Shown here in pieces: positions 9,339-17,472 of a DNA stretch of 64,000 bases; within the stretch, counting starts at the first letter, position 1; each line of letters opens with the position of its first letter. The notes beneath the pieces were generated by a model. The model made no database searches. It worked only from the letters and a program-made list of their open reading frames with translations, and had not been told where the DNA came from. The stretch is from Glutamicibacter creatinolyticus (GTDB lineage Bacteria; Actinomycetota; Actinomycetes; Actinomycetales; Micrococcaceae), in the NCBI RefSeq assembly GCF_006094275.1, contig NZ_CP034412.1, positions 2,418,001-2,482,000 of the forward strand, read 5' to 3'. Both the position numbers and the translations under genes were made by a program.

Positions 9339-10751
9339 CTACAGTGAAATGACCGCGTGCTGCGGGTTGGTCATCGCATCGGCGACGAAGCGCAGGAAGC
9401 CTGCCGCGGTGCCGCCATCACACACGCGGTGGTCGAAGCTGAGCGTCAGCTCGCAGATCGAACGCACCTTGACCTTGCCCTTGACCACCCAGGGACGTTC
9501 CACGACCCGGCCGATGCCCAGGATGGCGGCCTCCGGGTAGTTGATGATCGCCGCGGAGCCATCCACGTTGAACACCCCGTAGTTGTTGATGGTGAAGGTG
9601 CTGCCGGACAGGTCCGACACCCCGGCCTTGCCTTCGCGGGCCAGCGAGGCCAGGCGGGCGAACTCGGCCGAGAGCTGCTGTGCGTTCAGCTGGTGGGCGC
9701 CGCGCACGTTGGGGACCACCAGGCCCCGCTCGGTTTGCGCGGCGAAGCCCAGGTTCACCCCCTCAAAACGGGTCTGGGTCAGCTGCCCGTCGGCCCCCAC
9801 CTCGATGCGGCTGTTCAGTTCCGGGAACTGCTTCAGGCCCAGCACCGCGAAGCGGGAGATGATGGCCAGCATGCTCGGGGCGCTGCCGGCACTTTCCTTG
9901 ACCTTGGCGCGCAGCTTCAGCAGCTTGGTGACATCCACATCCACCCAGACGGTGGCCTCGGGAATCTCCCGGCGCGAGGTGCTCATCGCGTTGGCGATGG
10001 TGCGCCGCACGCCGGAGAGCACCGTGGATTCGGCCACCGGCAGGCCGGTGCGTGAATCGGTCTGCCCGGCGCCGACCGGGGCACTGGCCGCCGCAGCCGG
10101 GGCCGGGGTGGCTGCCGGGGCCGGGGTGCTGGCCGCCGCCGGGGCTGCGGAGTCGATGCGGGACTGGATGTCGCTGCGCAGCACCATCCCGTTCTGGCCG
10201 GTGCCCTGCACGGTGGCGATGTCGATCCCGTGATCGCGCGCCATCTTGCGCACGATCGGGTTGATCACCAGCGGGGCCTGCTCATTGGCCGGTCCGGGGG
10301 TGGTGATCACGCTGCCGGCGCGCGGGCGGCGCCGGCGGCTGCCGGTGGACTTGGCCGCGCCGGTGCCGTAGCCGATCAGCACGTTGCCGCTGCCCTCGTC
10401 CTCGGCCTGCGGGGCCGTGGTTCCGGCACGCTCCTCCTCACGGTAGGACAGTGCCCCCTCGGCCGGCTCGGAGTCCGCGGGCGAACCGGAGTCCTGGCCG
10501 CCGGTTTCCCCGGCCTCGGTGGCCACGGAGATGAACGGCTCGTCAACCAGCATCATCTGCCCGGCTTCCCCGTGCAGCTGGTGCACCACGCCCTCGAACG
10601 GGCAGGGGATCTCCACCAGCGACTTGGCGGTCTCCACCTCGGCGATGGGCTGGTCCACGGCCACGGTGTCCCCCGCGGCGACCATCCAGCGCACCAGTTC
10701 GGCCTCGGTCAGGCCCTCCCCCAGATCGGGGAGCAGGAATGTCTTGATCAC
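9339..10751 (-). CDS. bkdC: Dihydrolipoamide acyltransferase, E2 of a branched-chain-type 2-oxoacid dehydrogenase
   Basis: E2 carries the acyl group from E1 to CoA. The 470-residue chain has one N-terminal lipoyl domain (lipoyl Lys in VETAKSLVEIP), an Ala/Pro linker, an E3/E1-binding domain (NPIVRKMARDHGID), a second Ala/Pro linker, and the catalytic domain with the C-terminal HRVCDGG motif (HxxxDG). A single lipoyl domain and pairing with a two-subunit E1 fit a branched-chain rather than an actinobacterial pyruvate complex, which uses AceE. The GTG start is one base past the E1-beta stop and has GGGAGG at good spacing. No E3 gene is in the window. Confidence 0.9.
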   Translation of the reverse strand: MIKTFLLPDLGEGLTEAELVRWMVAAGDTVAVDQPIAEVETAKSLVEIPCPFEGVVHQLHGEAGQMMLVDEPFISVATEAGETGGQDSGSPADSEPAEGALSYREEERAGTTAPQAEDEGSGNVLIGYGTGAAKSTGSRRRRPRAGSVITTPGPANEQAPLVINPIVRKMARDHGIDIATVQGTGQNGMVLRSDIQSRIDSAAPAAASTPAPAATPAPAAAASAPVGAGQTDSRTGLPVAESTVLSGVRRTIANAMSTSRREIPEATVWVDVDVTKLLKLRAKVKESAGSAPSMLAIISRFAVLGLKQFPELNSRIEVGADGQLTQTRFEGVNLGFAAQTERGLVVPNVRGAHQLNAQQLSAEFARLASLAREGKAGVSDLSGSTFTINNYGVFNVDGSAAIINYPEAAILGIGRVVERPWVVKGKVKVRSICELTLSFDHRVCDGGTAAGFLRFVADAMTNPQHAVISL

Positions 10752-10752
10752 G

Positions 10753-11835
10753 TTAGGCCTCCCATTGCAGTTGGTCGACGGCGTCGAGGATGCGCTCGGC
10801 GCTGGGCAGGTGGTGCTTTTCCAAGGTGGGGGCCGGGTACGGGATGTCGAACCCGGTCACCCGCAGCACCGGGGCCGCCAGCGAGTGGAAGCAGCGCTCC
10901 TGGATCCTGGCGGTGATTTCACTGGCCACGGACACGAAGCCCTGGGCTTCGCCGATCACCACGGCTCGTCCGGTCTTGCGTACCGAGGCGGCCACGGTCT
11001 CATCATCGAACGGCACAATGGTGCGCACGTCGATGACTTCCAGGTTCCGGCCCTCCTCGGCGGCGATCTTGGCCGCCTCCAGGGCGGTGGACACGCTCGG
11101 GCCGTAGGCCACCAGGGTGGCGTCGGTGCCCGGGCGGGCGATGCGGGCGGTGCCCTCGGTCTTCGCCGCGCGCTGCGCCTCGTACTGCCGGGCCAGGTCC
11201 TCCAGGTCCACCTGGTCCTTGGTCCAGTACAGCTTCTTCGGCTCAAAGAACACCACCGGGTCCGGGGAGTCGATGGCCTCGCGCAGCATCAGGTAGGCGT
11301 CCTGCACGGTGGAGGGGGTGAAGACCTTCAGCCCCGGGGTGTGGGCGTAGTAGGCCTCGGAGGAGTCGCAGTGGTGCTCCACCCCGCCCACGCCGCCGGC
11401 GTAGGGGATGCGGATGACCATCGGCAGCGGCAGGCGGCCCTGGGTGCGGTTGCGCATCTTGGCCACGTGCGAGGCGATCTGTTCGAAGGCCGGGTAGGCG
11501 AATGCGTCGAACTGCATCTCAATCACCGGGCGCATCTCATTCATGGCCATGCCCACGGCCATGCCCACGATGCCCGATTCGGCCAGCGGGGTGTCAAAGC
11601 AGCGGTGGGAACCGAACCGGGCGGTCAGCCCGTCGGTGATGCGGAAGACCCCGCCAAGCACTCCGACGTCCTCGCCGAAGATGACCACCGACTCATCCGC
11701 GCTCAGCGCGTCGGCCAGGGCGGTGTTCAGGGCCTTGCCGAAGGTCACCGGCTGGTTGGCCGCGGCCTTGGCTGCGGCGGCGTGTGCGGTTTCGGCGCTG
11801 ACGTTGCCGTTCTCGGCTGATGCGGTTGCAGTCAC
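10753..11835 (-). CDS. bkdB: 2-Oxoacid dehydrogenase E1 beta subunit
   Basis: This is the transketolase-like beta subunit that, with E1 alpha, decarboxylates a 2-oxoacid using thiamin diphosphate. The 360-residue chain has VVIFGEDVGVLGG, DTPLAESGIVGMAVG and RIPYAGGVGGVEHHCDSSEA, all family hallmarks. It starts with GTG one base after the E1-alpha stop, with GGAGG overlapping the end of that gene, so translation is probably coupled. The middle gene of a tight three-gene operon. Confidence 0.92.
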   Translation of the reverse strand: MTATASAENGNVSAETAHAAAAKAAANQPVTFGKALNTALADALSADESVVIFGEDVGVLGGVFRITDGLTARFGSHRCFDTPLAESGIVGMAVGMAMNEMRPVIEMQFDAFAYPAFEQIASHVAKMRNRTQGRLPLPMVIRIPYAGGVGGVEHHCDSSEAYYAHTPGLKVFTPSTVQDAYLMLREAIDSPDPVVFFEPKKLYWTKDQVDLEDLARQYEAQRAAKTEGTARIARPGTDATLVAYGPSVSTALEAAKIAAEEGRNLEVIDVRTIVPFDDETVAASVRKTGRAVVIGEAQGFVSVASEITARIQERCFHSLAAPVLRVTGFDIPYPAPTLEKHHLPSAERILDAVDQLQWEA

Positions 11836-11836
11836 C

Positions 11837-13000
11837 TTATGCCTCCTCGCGGGCTAGTTCGTCGGCCAGCAGTGCGGACTGTTCCTTCAGCTGGGCGGTG
11901 GGGGTCGAATACACGTGGTTGAACAGCTCCAGCGGGTCGGTGTCCGCGTCCTGGTTCATCCCGTCGCGCAGGGTCTTGGCCACGGTTTCGGCGTGGTCGG
12001 TGATCCGCTGCGTGGCCTCGGACTCCAGCAGCCCGGAGTCGGCCAGGTAGGCTTCCATGCGCTTGACCGGATCCTTGGCCACCCATTCGGCCACCTCCGC
12101 GTCCTCGCGGTAGCGCTTGTCGTCATCGGCGTTGGTGTGCGCCTGCATGCGGTAGGTGTGGGCCTCGATCATCAGCGGGCCGGAGCCCTCGCGGGCCAGG
12201 CGCACGGCGCGGCCCATTACGGCCATCAGTGCGATCAGGTCGTTGCCGTCCACGCGTTCGCCGGCCATGCCGTAGCCCACGGCCTTGTGGGCCAGCGACG
12301 GGGCAACCGACTGATGGGAAAGCGGCACGGAGATGGCGTACTTGTTGTTCTGCACGAAGAAGATCACCGGCAGGTTGAACACGGCGGCGAAGTTCAGGGC
12401 CTCGTGGAAGTCGCCTTCACTGGTCGCGCCGTCGCCGCACATGGCCACCACCACGGTGTTCTCCCCGCGCAGCTTTGCGGCGTGGGCAACACCCACCGCG
12501 TGCAGCAACTGGGTGGTCAGCGGGGTGGACATCGGGGCCACCTGGTACTGCTTCGGGTCATAGCCGCAGTGCCATTCGCCGCGGAAGCTGGTCATGACCT
12601 CCATCGGGGCCACACCCTTGGTCATCACCGCCACCGAGTCCCGATAGGTCGGGAAAAGCCAGTCGCCATCCTGCAGGCACAGCGCGGCAGCGACCTGGCA
12701 GGCCTCCTGCCCGTGGCTGGAGGGGTAGACGGCCATGCGGCCCTGGCGGACCAGGGCCGAGTTCTGGTCGTTGACCCGTCGCCCGACCACCAGCGCCTCG
12801 TAGGCGCGCAGCAGTTCGGCGGGGCTGGGCAGCGGGTACTCGTGCCCCGGTTCCGCGCCCTGCTCCTCGGTGGAGCGCAGCGAGCCGTCCGGGTTCAGCA
12901 GATTGATCATGTGCCGTGCCGGCAGCATGTAGTCCTCGGGGGAAATGCCGAATTTGCGGCTGACTTCAGTGATGAGGTCTTCGCGGGGTTCGGTGCTCAT
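11837..13000 (-). CDS. bkdA: 2-Oxoacid dehydrogenase E1 alpha subunit
   Basis: This thiamin-diphosphate E1 alpha subunit (387 residues) probably acts on branched-chain 2-oxoacids from Val, Leu and Ile. The cofactor motif is visible as GDGATSEGDFHEALNFAAVFNLP split over the GDG and the FxxN parts, and the phosphorylation-loop region has RMQAHTNADD. The ATG has AGGAAAGG about ten bases upstream; an open extension of 22 codons lacks this support. First gene of the operon, divergent from an Lrp-type regulator. Given the paa genes next door, phenylpyruvate as a substrate is possible, but this is inference. Confidence 0.9.
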   Translation of the reverse strand: MSTEPREDLITEVSRKFGISPEDYMLPARHMINLLNPDGSLRSTEEQGAEPGHEYPLPSPAELLRAYEALVVGRRVNDQNSALVRQGRMAVYPSSHGQEACQVAAALCLQDGDWLFPTYRDSVAVMTKGVAPMEVMTSFRGEWHCGYDPKQYQVAPMSTPLTTQLLHAVGVAHAAKLRGENTVVVAMCGDGATSEGDFHEALNFAAVFNLPVIFFVQNNKYAISVPLSHQSVAPSLAHKAVGYGMAGERVDGNDLIALMAVMGRAVRLAREGSGPLMIEAHTYRMQAHTNADDDKRYREDAEVAEWVAKDPVKRMEAYLADSGLLESEATQRITDHAETVAKTLRDGMNQDADTDPLELFNHVYSTPTAQLKEQSALLADELAREEA

Positions 13001-13099
13001 GGCAACCCACCTTTCCTGACCGGGTGCGTGACCCACCACAGAGGGTCGTGTGAAATCACTCACCAATACATTCTTTGTTCACAATTATGGGTAACGATG

Positions 13100-13172
13100 A
13101 CTATTCGTCGCCAGTCCGGCGGCTGATCCCAGAAAGTTGCGGGAATATTCCCTATACTCGTAGACGAATAGT
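13100..13172. promoter_or_regulatory. Inverted repeat between the bkd operon and the Lrp gene, probable operator
   Basis: The 10-mer ACTATTCGTC is found at 13100-13109 and its exact reverse complement GACGAATAGT at 13163-13172. The centres are 63 bp apart, very close to six helical turns, so both arms face the same side of the DNA. A TATACT hexamer at 13153-13158 could be the -10 of the Lrp gene. Lrp-family octamers wrap DNA using phased sites, which fits this layout. Confidence 0.55.
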
Positions 13173-13226
13173 TCATTCATCAGGGCTTTGACGAGAACTC
13201 GTCCGCCCGCAGTTTCAGGAGCTTTG

Positions 13227-13679
13227 GTGAGCAAGGAAACCGAGATCAAACTCGATGACGTGGATCATGCGATCCTGGCCGAATTGACCCGGGACGGACG
13301 CCAGTCGGTGACCACCGTGGCACAGCGGGTGCACGTCTCGCGGGCCCACGCCTATTCACGCATTGCCCGCCTGCAGGACGCCGGGGTGATCACCCGGTAC
13401 ACGGCGGTCATCGACCCGGTCAAGGCGGGACTGAAGGCCAGCGCCTATGTCACCCTGAAGCTGCGCCAGCATTCGTGGCGGGAGCTGCGGGACCATCTGG
13501 CCTCCATCCCGGAGGTGCACCACGTGGGCCTGGTGGGCGGGAACTTCGATGTGATCCTGCTGGTGCGGGCCAAGGACAACCTGGACCTGCGCCGGGTGGT
13601 CTTTGAACGCCTCCAATCCCTGCCCACCGTGCTTGACACCCAGACGCTGCTGATTTTCGAGGACGCCGACACCCGGTAG
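13227..13679 (+). CDS. Lrp/AsnC-family transcriptional regulator of the bkd operon
   Basis: A feast/famine regulator of 150 residues. An N-terminal helix-turn-helix (LDDVDHAILAEL, then VAQRVHVSRAHAYSRIARL) is followed by the RAM effector-binding domain with VGLVGGNFDVILLV. The GTG start has AGGAG six bases upstream; an upstream TTG 13 codons earlier has no such site. Divergent orientation to bkdABC is the usual arrangement of BkdR-type regulators, which often activate the operon in response to branched-chain amino acids. The local target is inferred from position and the shared inverted repeat. Confidence 0.88.
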   Translation: MSKETEIKLDDVDHAILAELTRDGRQSVTTVAQRVHVSRAHAYSRIARLQDAGVITRYTAVIDPVKAGLKASAYVTLKLRQHSWRELRDHLASIPEVHHVGLVGGNFDVILLVRAKDNLDLRRVVFERLQSLPTVLDTQTLLIFEDADTR

Positions 13680-13760
13680 GGGGCGTCCAGCAGCCCCCTG
13701 GGCCGGCCGCTGTTCCGGCGCCTTGCCCCTCCGGCTGGGCGCGGTGCCGGTCAACGCAGG

Positions 13761-13798
13761 CAGCCTCCGGGAAAAGACGGTGTCTTTGCCGGAGGCTG
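13761..13798. terminator. Hairpin between the convergent Lrp gene and paaG
   Basis: A composite stem has a 10-bp outer GC arm (CAGCCTCCGG with its complement) and a 6-bp inner arm (AAAGAC with GTCTTT), closed by a three-base loop. It sits between two convergent stop codons, so it probably works in both directions. T-runs are absent. Confidence 0.65.
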
Positions 13799-13830
13799 CG
13801 TGCGGTCGGTGGCGGTGTTCGCCAGTGCTG

Positions 13831-14616
13831 TCAGCCGCGGCCGGTGAACCGCGGCGCGCGCTTTTCCTGGAAGGCTTTGAAGCCCTCGCCGTAGTCGGCG
13901 GTGTCGCACAGGGCCGCCTGGGCCTTGTTCTCTGCGCGCATGGACGCCCACAGCCCCACCCGCTCGTCACGGATCTGGGCGACCAGTTCTTTGGAGGCCA
14001 CGAACGCCTGGGTGGCGCCGTTGGCGACCCGGGCCACGATCTGCCCGGTCTGCTCCAGCAGCTGCTCCGCGGCGAAGGCCCGGGAGAACAGCCCGGAGCG
14101 CACCGCCTCGGTGCCGGAAATCAGTTCGGCGGTATAGATCAGATCCAGGGTCCGGTGGGCGCCGAGCCGTTCGGTGAACAACCAGTGACCGCCCGAATCC
14201 AGGGTGGCGCCCAGGTTGGCGAACGGGGAGCCGATCTTCGCGTTCTCGGCCACGTAGACCACGTCGGTGGCTACGGCCAGGCCCAGCCCGACGCCCAGGC
14301 AGGCGCCGTGCACCGCGGCGAACGTCGGGGCGGGAAACGCCGACATCTTCTGCAGCAGCGGCTGCACCTTGCCGTCGAGGTAGCCCATGACGTCATCATC
14401 TGCCGGGTTCACCCCGGAGATGTCCCGTCCGGCACAAAACCCGCGGCCCTCCCCACGCAGCAGCAGGGCGCGCACCTGACCGGACTGCACCTGGGCGGCC
14501 GCCTGGTCATAGGCCTCGGACAGTTCGGCCAGGGCCGCCTCGTCCAGCGCGTTCATCTTCTGCGGTGCGTTCAGCACCACGGTGGCCACCGAATCGGCAA
14601 TGTTCAGTTCGATCAT
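13831..14616 (-). CDS. paaG: 1,2-Epoxyphenylacetyl-CoA isomerase PaaG
   Basis: A crotonase-fold enzyme of 261 residues that converts the ring epoxide of phenylacetyl-CoA into the seven-membered oxepin-CoA. The oxyanion-hole segment GRGFCAGRDISG is present. The two Glu residues of hydratases are missing (GVGLGLAVATD and IGSPFANLG), and LDSGGHWL matches the PaaG segment carrying the family's Asp-type chemistry, so isomerase is favoured over hydratase. The ATG is preceded by AGGAG, which overlaps the paaE stop codon, indicating translational coupling. Last gene of the paaABCDEG unit. Confidence 0.85.
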   Translation of the reverse strand: MIELNIADSVATVVLNAPQKMNALDEAALAELSEAYDQAAAQVQSGQVRALLLRGEGRGFCAGRDISGVNPADDDVMGYLDGKVQPLLQKMSAFPAPTFAAVHGACLGVGLGLAVATDVVYVAENAKIGSPFANLGATLDSGGHWLFTERLGAHRTLDLIYTAELISGTEAVRSGLFSRAFAAEQLLEQTGQIVARVANGATQAFVASKELVAQIRDERVGLWASMRAENKAQAALCDTADYGEGFKAFQEKRAPRFTGRG

Positions 14617-14626
14617 CGGGCGGCTC

Positions 14627-15787
14627 CTAGGCGTCGAAGTCGACGGTGACTTTGTCACTGGTCGGATGGGACTGGCAGGTCAGCACGTAGCCGGCCTCGA
14701 TCTCGTCCGGCTCCAGCGCGTAGTTTTCGGCCATCTTCACGCTGCCGCAAGTGACCTTCGCGCGGCAGGTGCCGCACACCCCGCCGGCGCAGGCGAACGG
14801 AACGTCCGGGCGGACCCGCAGCGCGGCGTTCAGCACGGTCTCATTGGTGCGCACCGGGGACTTGACCTCACCCTGCAGCCCATCGAGCTTGAAGGTGATT
14901 TCGTAGCTTTCCTCGTTCTCATCCACCTCGACCGGGCGGCCGATCTGGCCCTGCGGCCGGTTCGGCTCACCGGTGGTGAACAGTTCGAAGCGGACCTTGT
15001 CGGCCGGGACCTGCAGCTCGGAGAGCTGGTCGCGCACCAGCTGGACCAGTTCGAAGGGACCGCACAGGAACCATTCGTCCACATCGTCGTGCGGGATGAC
15101 GGAGTTCAGCAGTGCGGTGAGCTTCTCGGCGTCAATGCGCCCGGAGAGCAGCGGGGAGATGCGCTGCTCCCGGCTGAGCACGTGGTGCAGGGCCATCCGT
15201 GAGGGATAGCGGTCCTTCAGGTCCGCCAGCTCCTCCAGGAACATCACGTCCATGGCGGCCTTGTTCGCGTAGATCAGGTCAAAGCGCGTGTTCTCGTTGG
15301 CTTCCAGGATGGTGCGGGCAATGGCCAGCACCGGGGTGATCCCGCTGCCCGCGGCAACGGCCACGAAGTGGTCCTGGGTGAGCGTATCCACGCTGGTCGG
15401 GTCGTTCATCCCGGTGAGCTTGTGCTTGGAGATGAAGGCGCCGGCCGGGCTCATCACATCGATCTGCTCGCCGGCCTCCAGTTCCTCGTTCGCCCAGGTG
15501 GAGAACACCCCGCCCAGGTCGCGCTTGATCGCGACCTTGATCTCGCTGCCGGTCGGTGCGGCACAGATCGAGTAGGAGCGGCGCACTTCCTGCAGCTCGC
15601 CCTCGGCGTTGGGCAGTTCCTTGCGCAGGGCCACGTACTGCCCGGCGACGTAGTCGTATTCCTCGGACAGCTCCGGCGGGATCGCGAAGGTCACCTCGAT
15701 GGAGTCCTTGGTCAAGCGCCGGACCTCGGAGACGGTCAACCGGTGGAAGGTGGCCCGCCGGCGCGTCGGTGTGGTTTGTTCAGTCAT
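14627..15787 (-). CDS. paaE: Phenylacetyl-CoA epoxidase reductase subunit PaaE
   Basis: PaaE passes electrons from NADPH through FAD and a 2Fe-2S cluster to the di-iron oxygenase PaaABC. In the 386-residue chain the FAD-binding RRSYSICA motif comes first, then the NAD-binding segment AAGSGITPVLAI, then a C-terminal plant-type ferredoxin domain with CAGGVCGTC plus a later Cys (LTCQSH). The ATG overlaps the paaD stop by four bases (ATGA), so translation is coupled. Confidence 0.95.
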   Translation of the reverse strand: MTEQTTPTRRRATFHRLTVSEVRRLTKDSIEVTFAIPPELSEEYDYVAGQYVALRKELPNAEGELQEVRRSYSICAAPTGSEIKVAIKRDLGGVFSTWANEELEAGEQIDVMSPAGAFISKHKLTGMNDPTSVDTLTQDHFVAVAAGSGITPVLAIARTILEANENTRFDLIYANKAAMDVMFLEELADLKDRYPSRMALHHVLSREQRISPLLSGRIDAEKLTALLNSVIPHDDVDEWFLCGPFELVQLVRDQLSELQVPADKVRFELFTTGEPNRPQGQIGRPVEVDENEESYEITFKLDGLQGEVKSPVRTNETVLNAALRVRPDVPFACAGGVCGTCRAKVTCGSVKMAENYALEPDEIEAGYVLTCQSHPTSDKVTVDFDA

Positions 15788-16287
15788 GAAAGCACCTTGA
15801 AGTAGTCGAAAGGTTCCAAACAGTCGCTGCAGGTGTACAGCGCCTTGCACGCGGTCGAACCGAAGCGGGCGAGTTCACGGGTCTTCAGGGAGTGGCAGCG
15901 CGGGCATTTCACGCTCAGCCCCAGGGTCACCGGGCCGCGGTGGCCGGTGCCGGTGGGCGGGGCAATGCCGTATTCGCTGAGTTTGCGTTTGCCGTCCTCG
16001 CTCATCCAGTCGGTGGTCCAGGCCGGTGAGAGCACCAGCTTGACGTCCACCTTATGGTAACCGGCGTCCTCGAAGGCGTGGTGCAGGTCCTGGGTGATCA
16101 CGTCCATGGCCGGGCAGCCGGAGTAGGTCGGTGTGATGGTCACCTGGACGGTGCCATCCTCCAGCTGCTCGACCCTGCGCAGGATCCCCAGATCGGCGAT
16201 GCTCAGCACGGGGATCTCCGGGTCATTGACCTTGGAGGCGATGTGCTGCAGCTTCTCGTGATCGGTGCTCATGCTTTGCTTCGTCAT
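15784..16287 (-). CDS. paaD: Phenylacetyl-CoA epoxidase maturation protein PaaD
   Basis: A 167-residue MIP18/DUF59-family protein needed for full epoxidase activity, thought to help assemble or repair Fe-S or di-iron centres. The N-terminal DUF59 part has NDPEIPVLSIADLGI and the conserved Cys in YSGCPAMD. The C-terminal part has two CxxC pairs (CPRC and CSDC), a likely metal-binding knuckle. An in-frame ATG five codons later is an alternative start. It lies 31 bp downstream of paaC and overlaps paaE. Confidence 0.92.
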   Translation of the reverse strand: MTKQSMSTDHEKLQHIASKVNDPEIPVLSIADLGILRRVEQLEDGTVQVTITPTYSGCPAMDVITQDLHHAFEDAGYHKVDVKLVLSPAWTTDWMSEDGKRKLSEYGIAPPTGTGHRGPVTLGLSVKCPRCHSLKTRELARFGSTACKALYTCSDCLEPFDYFKVLS

Positions 16288-16318
16288 CTCTGCTCACCCA
16301 TTCGGTTCGAAAAGATTG

Positions 16319-17179
16319 CTACCAGGTCGCGCCCGGGTGCTTGCGGGCCAGGACCTGCATTTCGGCCAGAATGTAGCCCAGGTATTCCGAGTGTTCGCCC
16401 TGGCGTCCGCGGCACATGGCCTGCGGCACCTGCGGGGCTTCCAGTCCGGCGGCGTCCAGGACGCGGGTGATTTCCGCATCCCAGGCTGCGCGCAGGGTGG
16501 AGGGGCGCACGGCGATGCCCTCAAGCTCATCGTGCAGCGGCTCGTCGGCGAACATCTCCGAGACGTAGGGCCACATGATTTCCAGTGCGTGGCGCATCTT
16601 GGCGGCCGATTCCTCGGTGCCAAGGCCCAGGCGGATGGTCCACTGCTCGGCGTGGTCGTGGTGGTAGTGCACTTCCTTCTCGGCCTTGGCGGCGATGGCC
16701 GCCAGGGTTTCATCCGAAGAGTTCATCAGCTCACGGTAGAGCAGCATCTGGAAGGTCGAGACGAACAGCATCCGGATGATCGTCACCCCGAAGTGCCCGT
16801 TGTCCTGCTCCACGATGTGCAGGGAGGTGAAGTCCTCTTCCTCACGGAAGTAGGCCAGCTCATCCTCGGTCTTGTCCCACGCCAGCCCAGCGTAGGTCAG
16901 GAACGAGCGGGCGTGGCCCAGCAGGTCCAGGGTGATGTTCCCCAGTGCCACGTCCTCTTCGAGTTCCGGGGCGCGTGAGACCCAGTGGGCCATGCGCTGG
17001 GAGAGGATGAGCGAGTCGTCCCCCAGGCGCAGCGCGTACTGGGCGACCGCCTCGGAGGGCTTGACCCCATCCTGGGCGATGTCCTCCGGGCGCAGCGCGT
17101 TGCCCGGGGTGACCCGGGTGGCCGAGGCCAGCGCGTCGCCGAAGCTGTCCAGGGTGGCATCCAGTTCATCGGACTTCAC
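16319..17179 (-). CDS. paaC: Phenylacetyl-CoA epoxidase structural subunit PaaC
   Basis: The non-catalytic ferritin-like partner of PaaA (286 residues) in the di-iron epoxidase complex. Family segments seen are HWVSRAPELEEDVALGN, GHARSFLTYAG and EKEVHYHHDHAEQW. The GTG start overlaps the paaB stop as GTGA, so the two are translationally coupled. Confidence 0.94.
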   Translation of the reverse strand: MKSDELDATLDSFGDALASATRVTPGNALRPEDIAQDGVKPSEAVAQYALRLGDDSLILSQRMAHWVSRAPELEEDVALGNITLDLLGHARSFLTYAGLAWDKTEDELAYFREEEDFTSLHIVEQDNGHFGVTIIRMLFVSTFQMLLYRELMNSSDETLAAIAAKAEKEVHYHHDHAEQWTIRLGLGTEESAAKMRHALEIMWPYVSEMFADEPLHDELEGIAVRPSTLRAAWDAEITRVLDAAGLEAPQVPQAMCRGRQGEHSEYLGYILAEMQVLARKHPGATW

Positions 17180-17469
17180 AGGTGCTTCACCCCTTCGCTG
17201 GCCTTGTAGTAGGTGGCGTGGCGGTAGTCCTTGCCCTTGGGCGATTCAAAGAATTCATCCTTCGCCCCCGGGTCGGAGGAGATGATGTCATCGGACTTCA
17301 CGACCCACAGCGACACACCTTCGTTGCGCCGGGTGTACAGATCCCGTGCATTGCGCACGGCCATCTGGGCGTCCGGTGCGTGCAGCGAACCGGCATGTAC
17401 GTGGGACAGGCCACGGGAGGAACGCACGAAGACTTCCCACAGCGGCCACTGGTTCTTCTGGGTGCTCAT
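17176..17469 (-). CDS. paaB: Phenylacetyl-CoA epoxidase subunit PaaB
   Basis: A small 97-residue subunit that bridges PaaAC heterodimers in the epoxidase. WPLWEVFVRSSRGLSHVHAG near the N terminus and NARDLYTRRNEGVSLWVV in the middle are typical. Start ATG lies three bases past the paaA stop. Confidence 0.95.
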   Translation of the reverse strand: MSTQKNQWPLWEVFVRSSRGLSHVHAGSLHAPDAQMAVRNARDLYTRRNEGVSLWVVKSDDIISSDPGAKDEFFESPKGKDYRHATYYKASEGVKHL

Positions 17470-17472
17470 CGT

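Noticed and set aside
14582-15202. Open frames on the plus strand opposite paaE
   Set aside because: They mirror the paaE coding strand, have no ribosome binding sites, and encode no recognisable domain.
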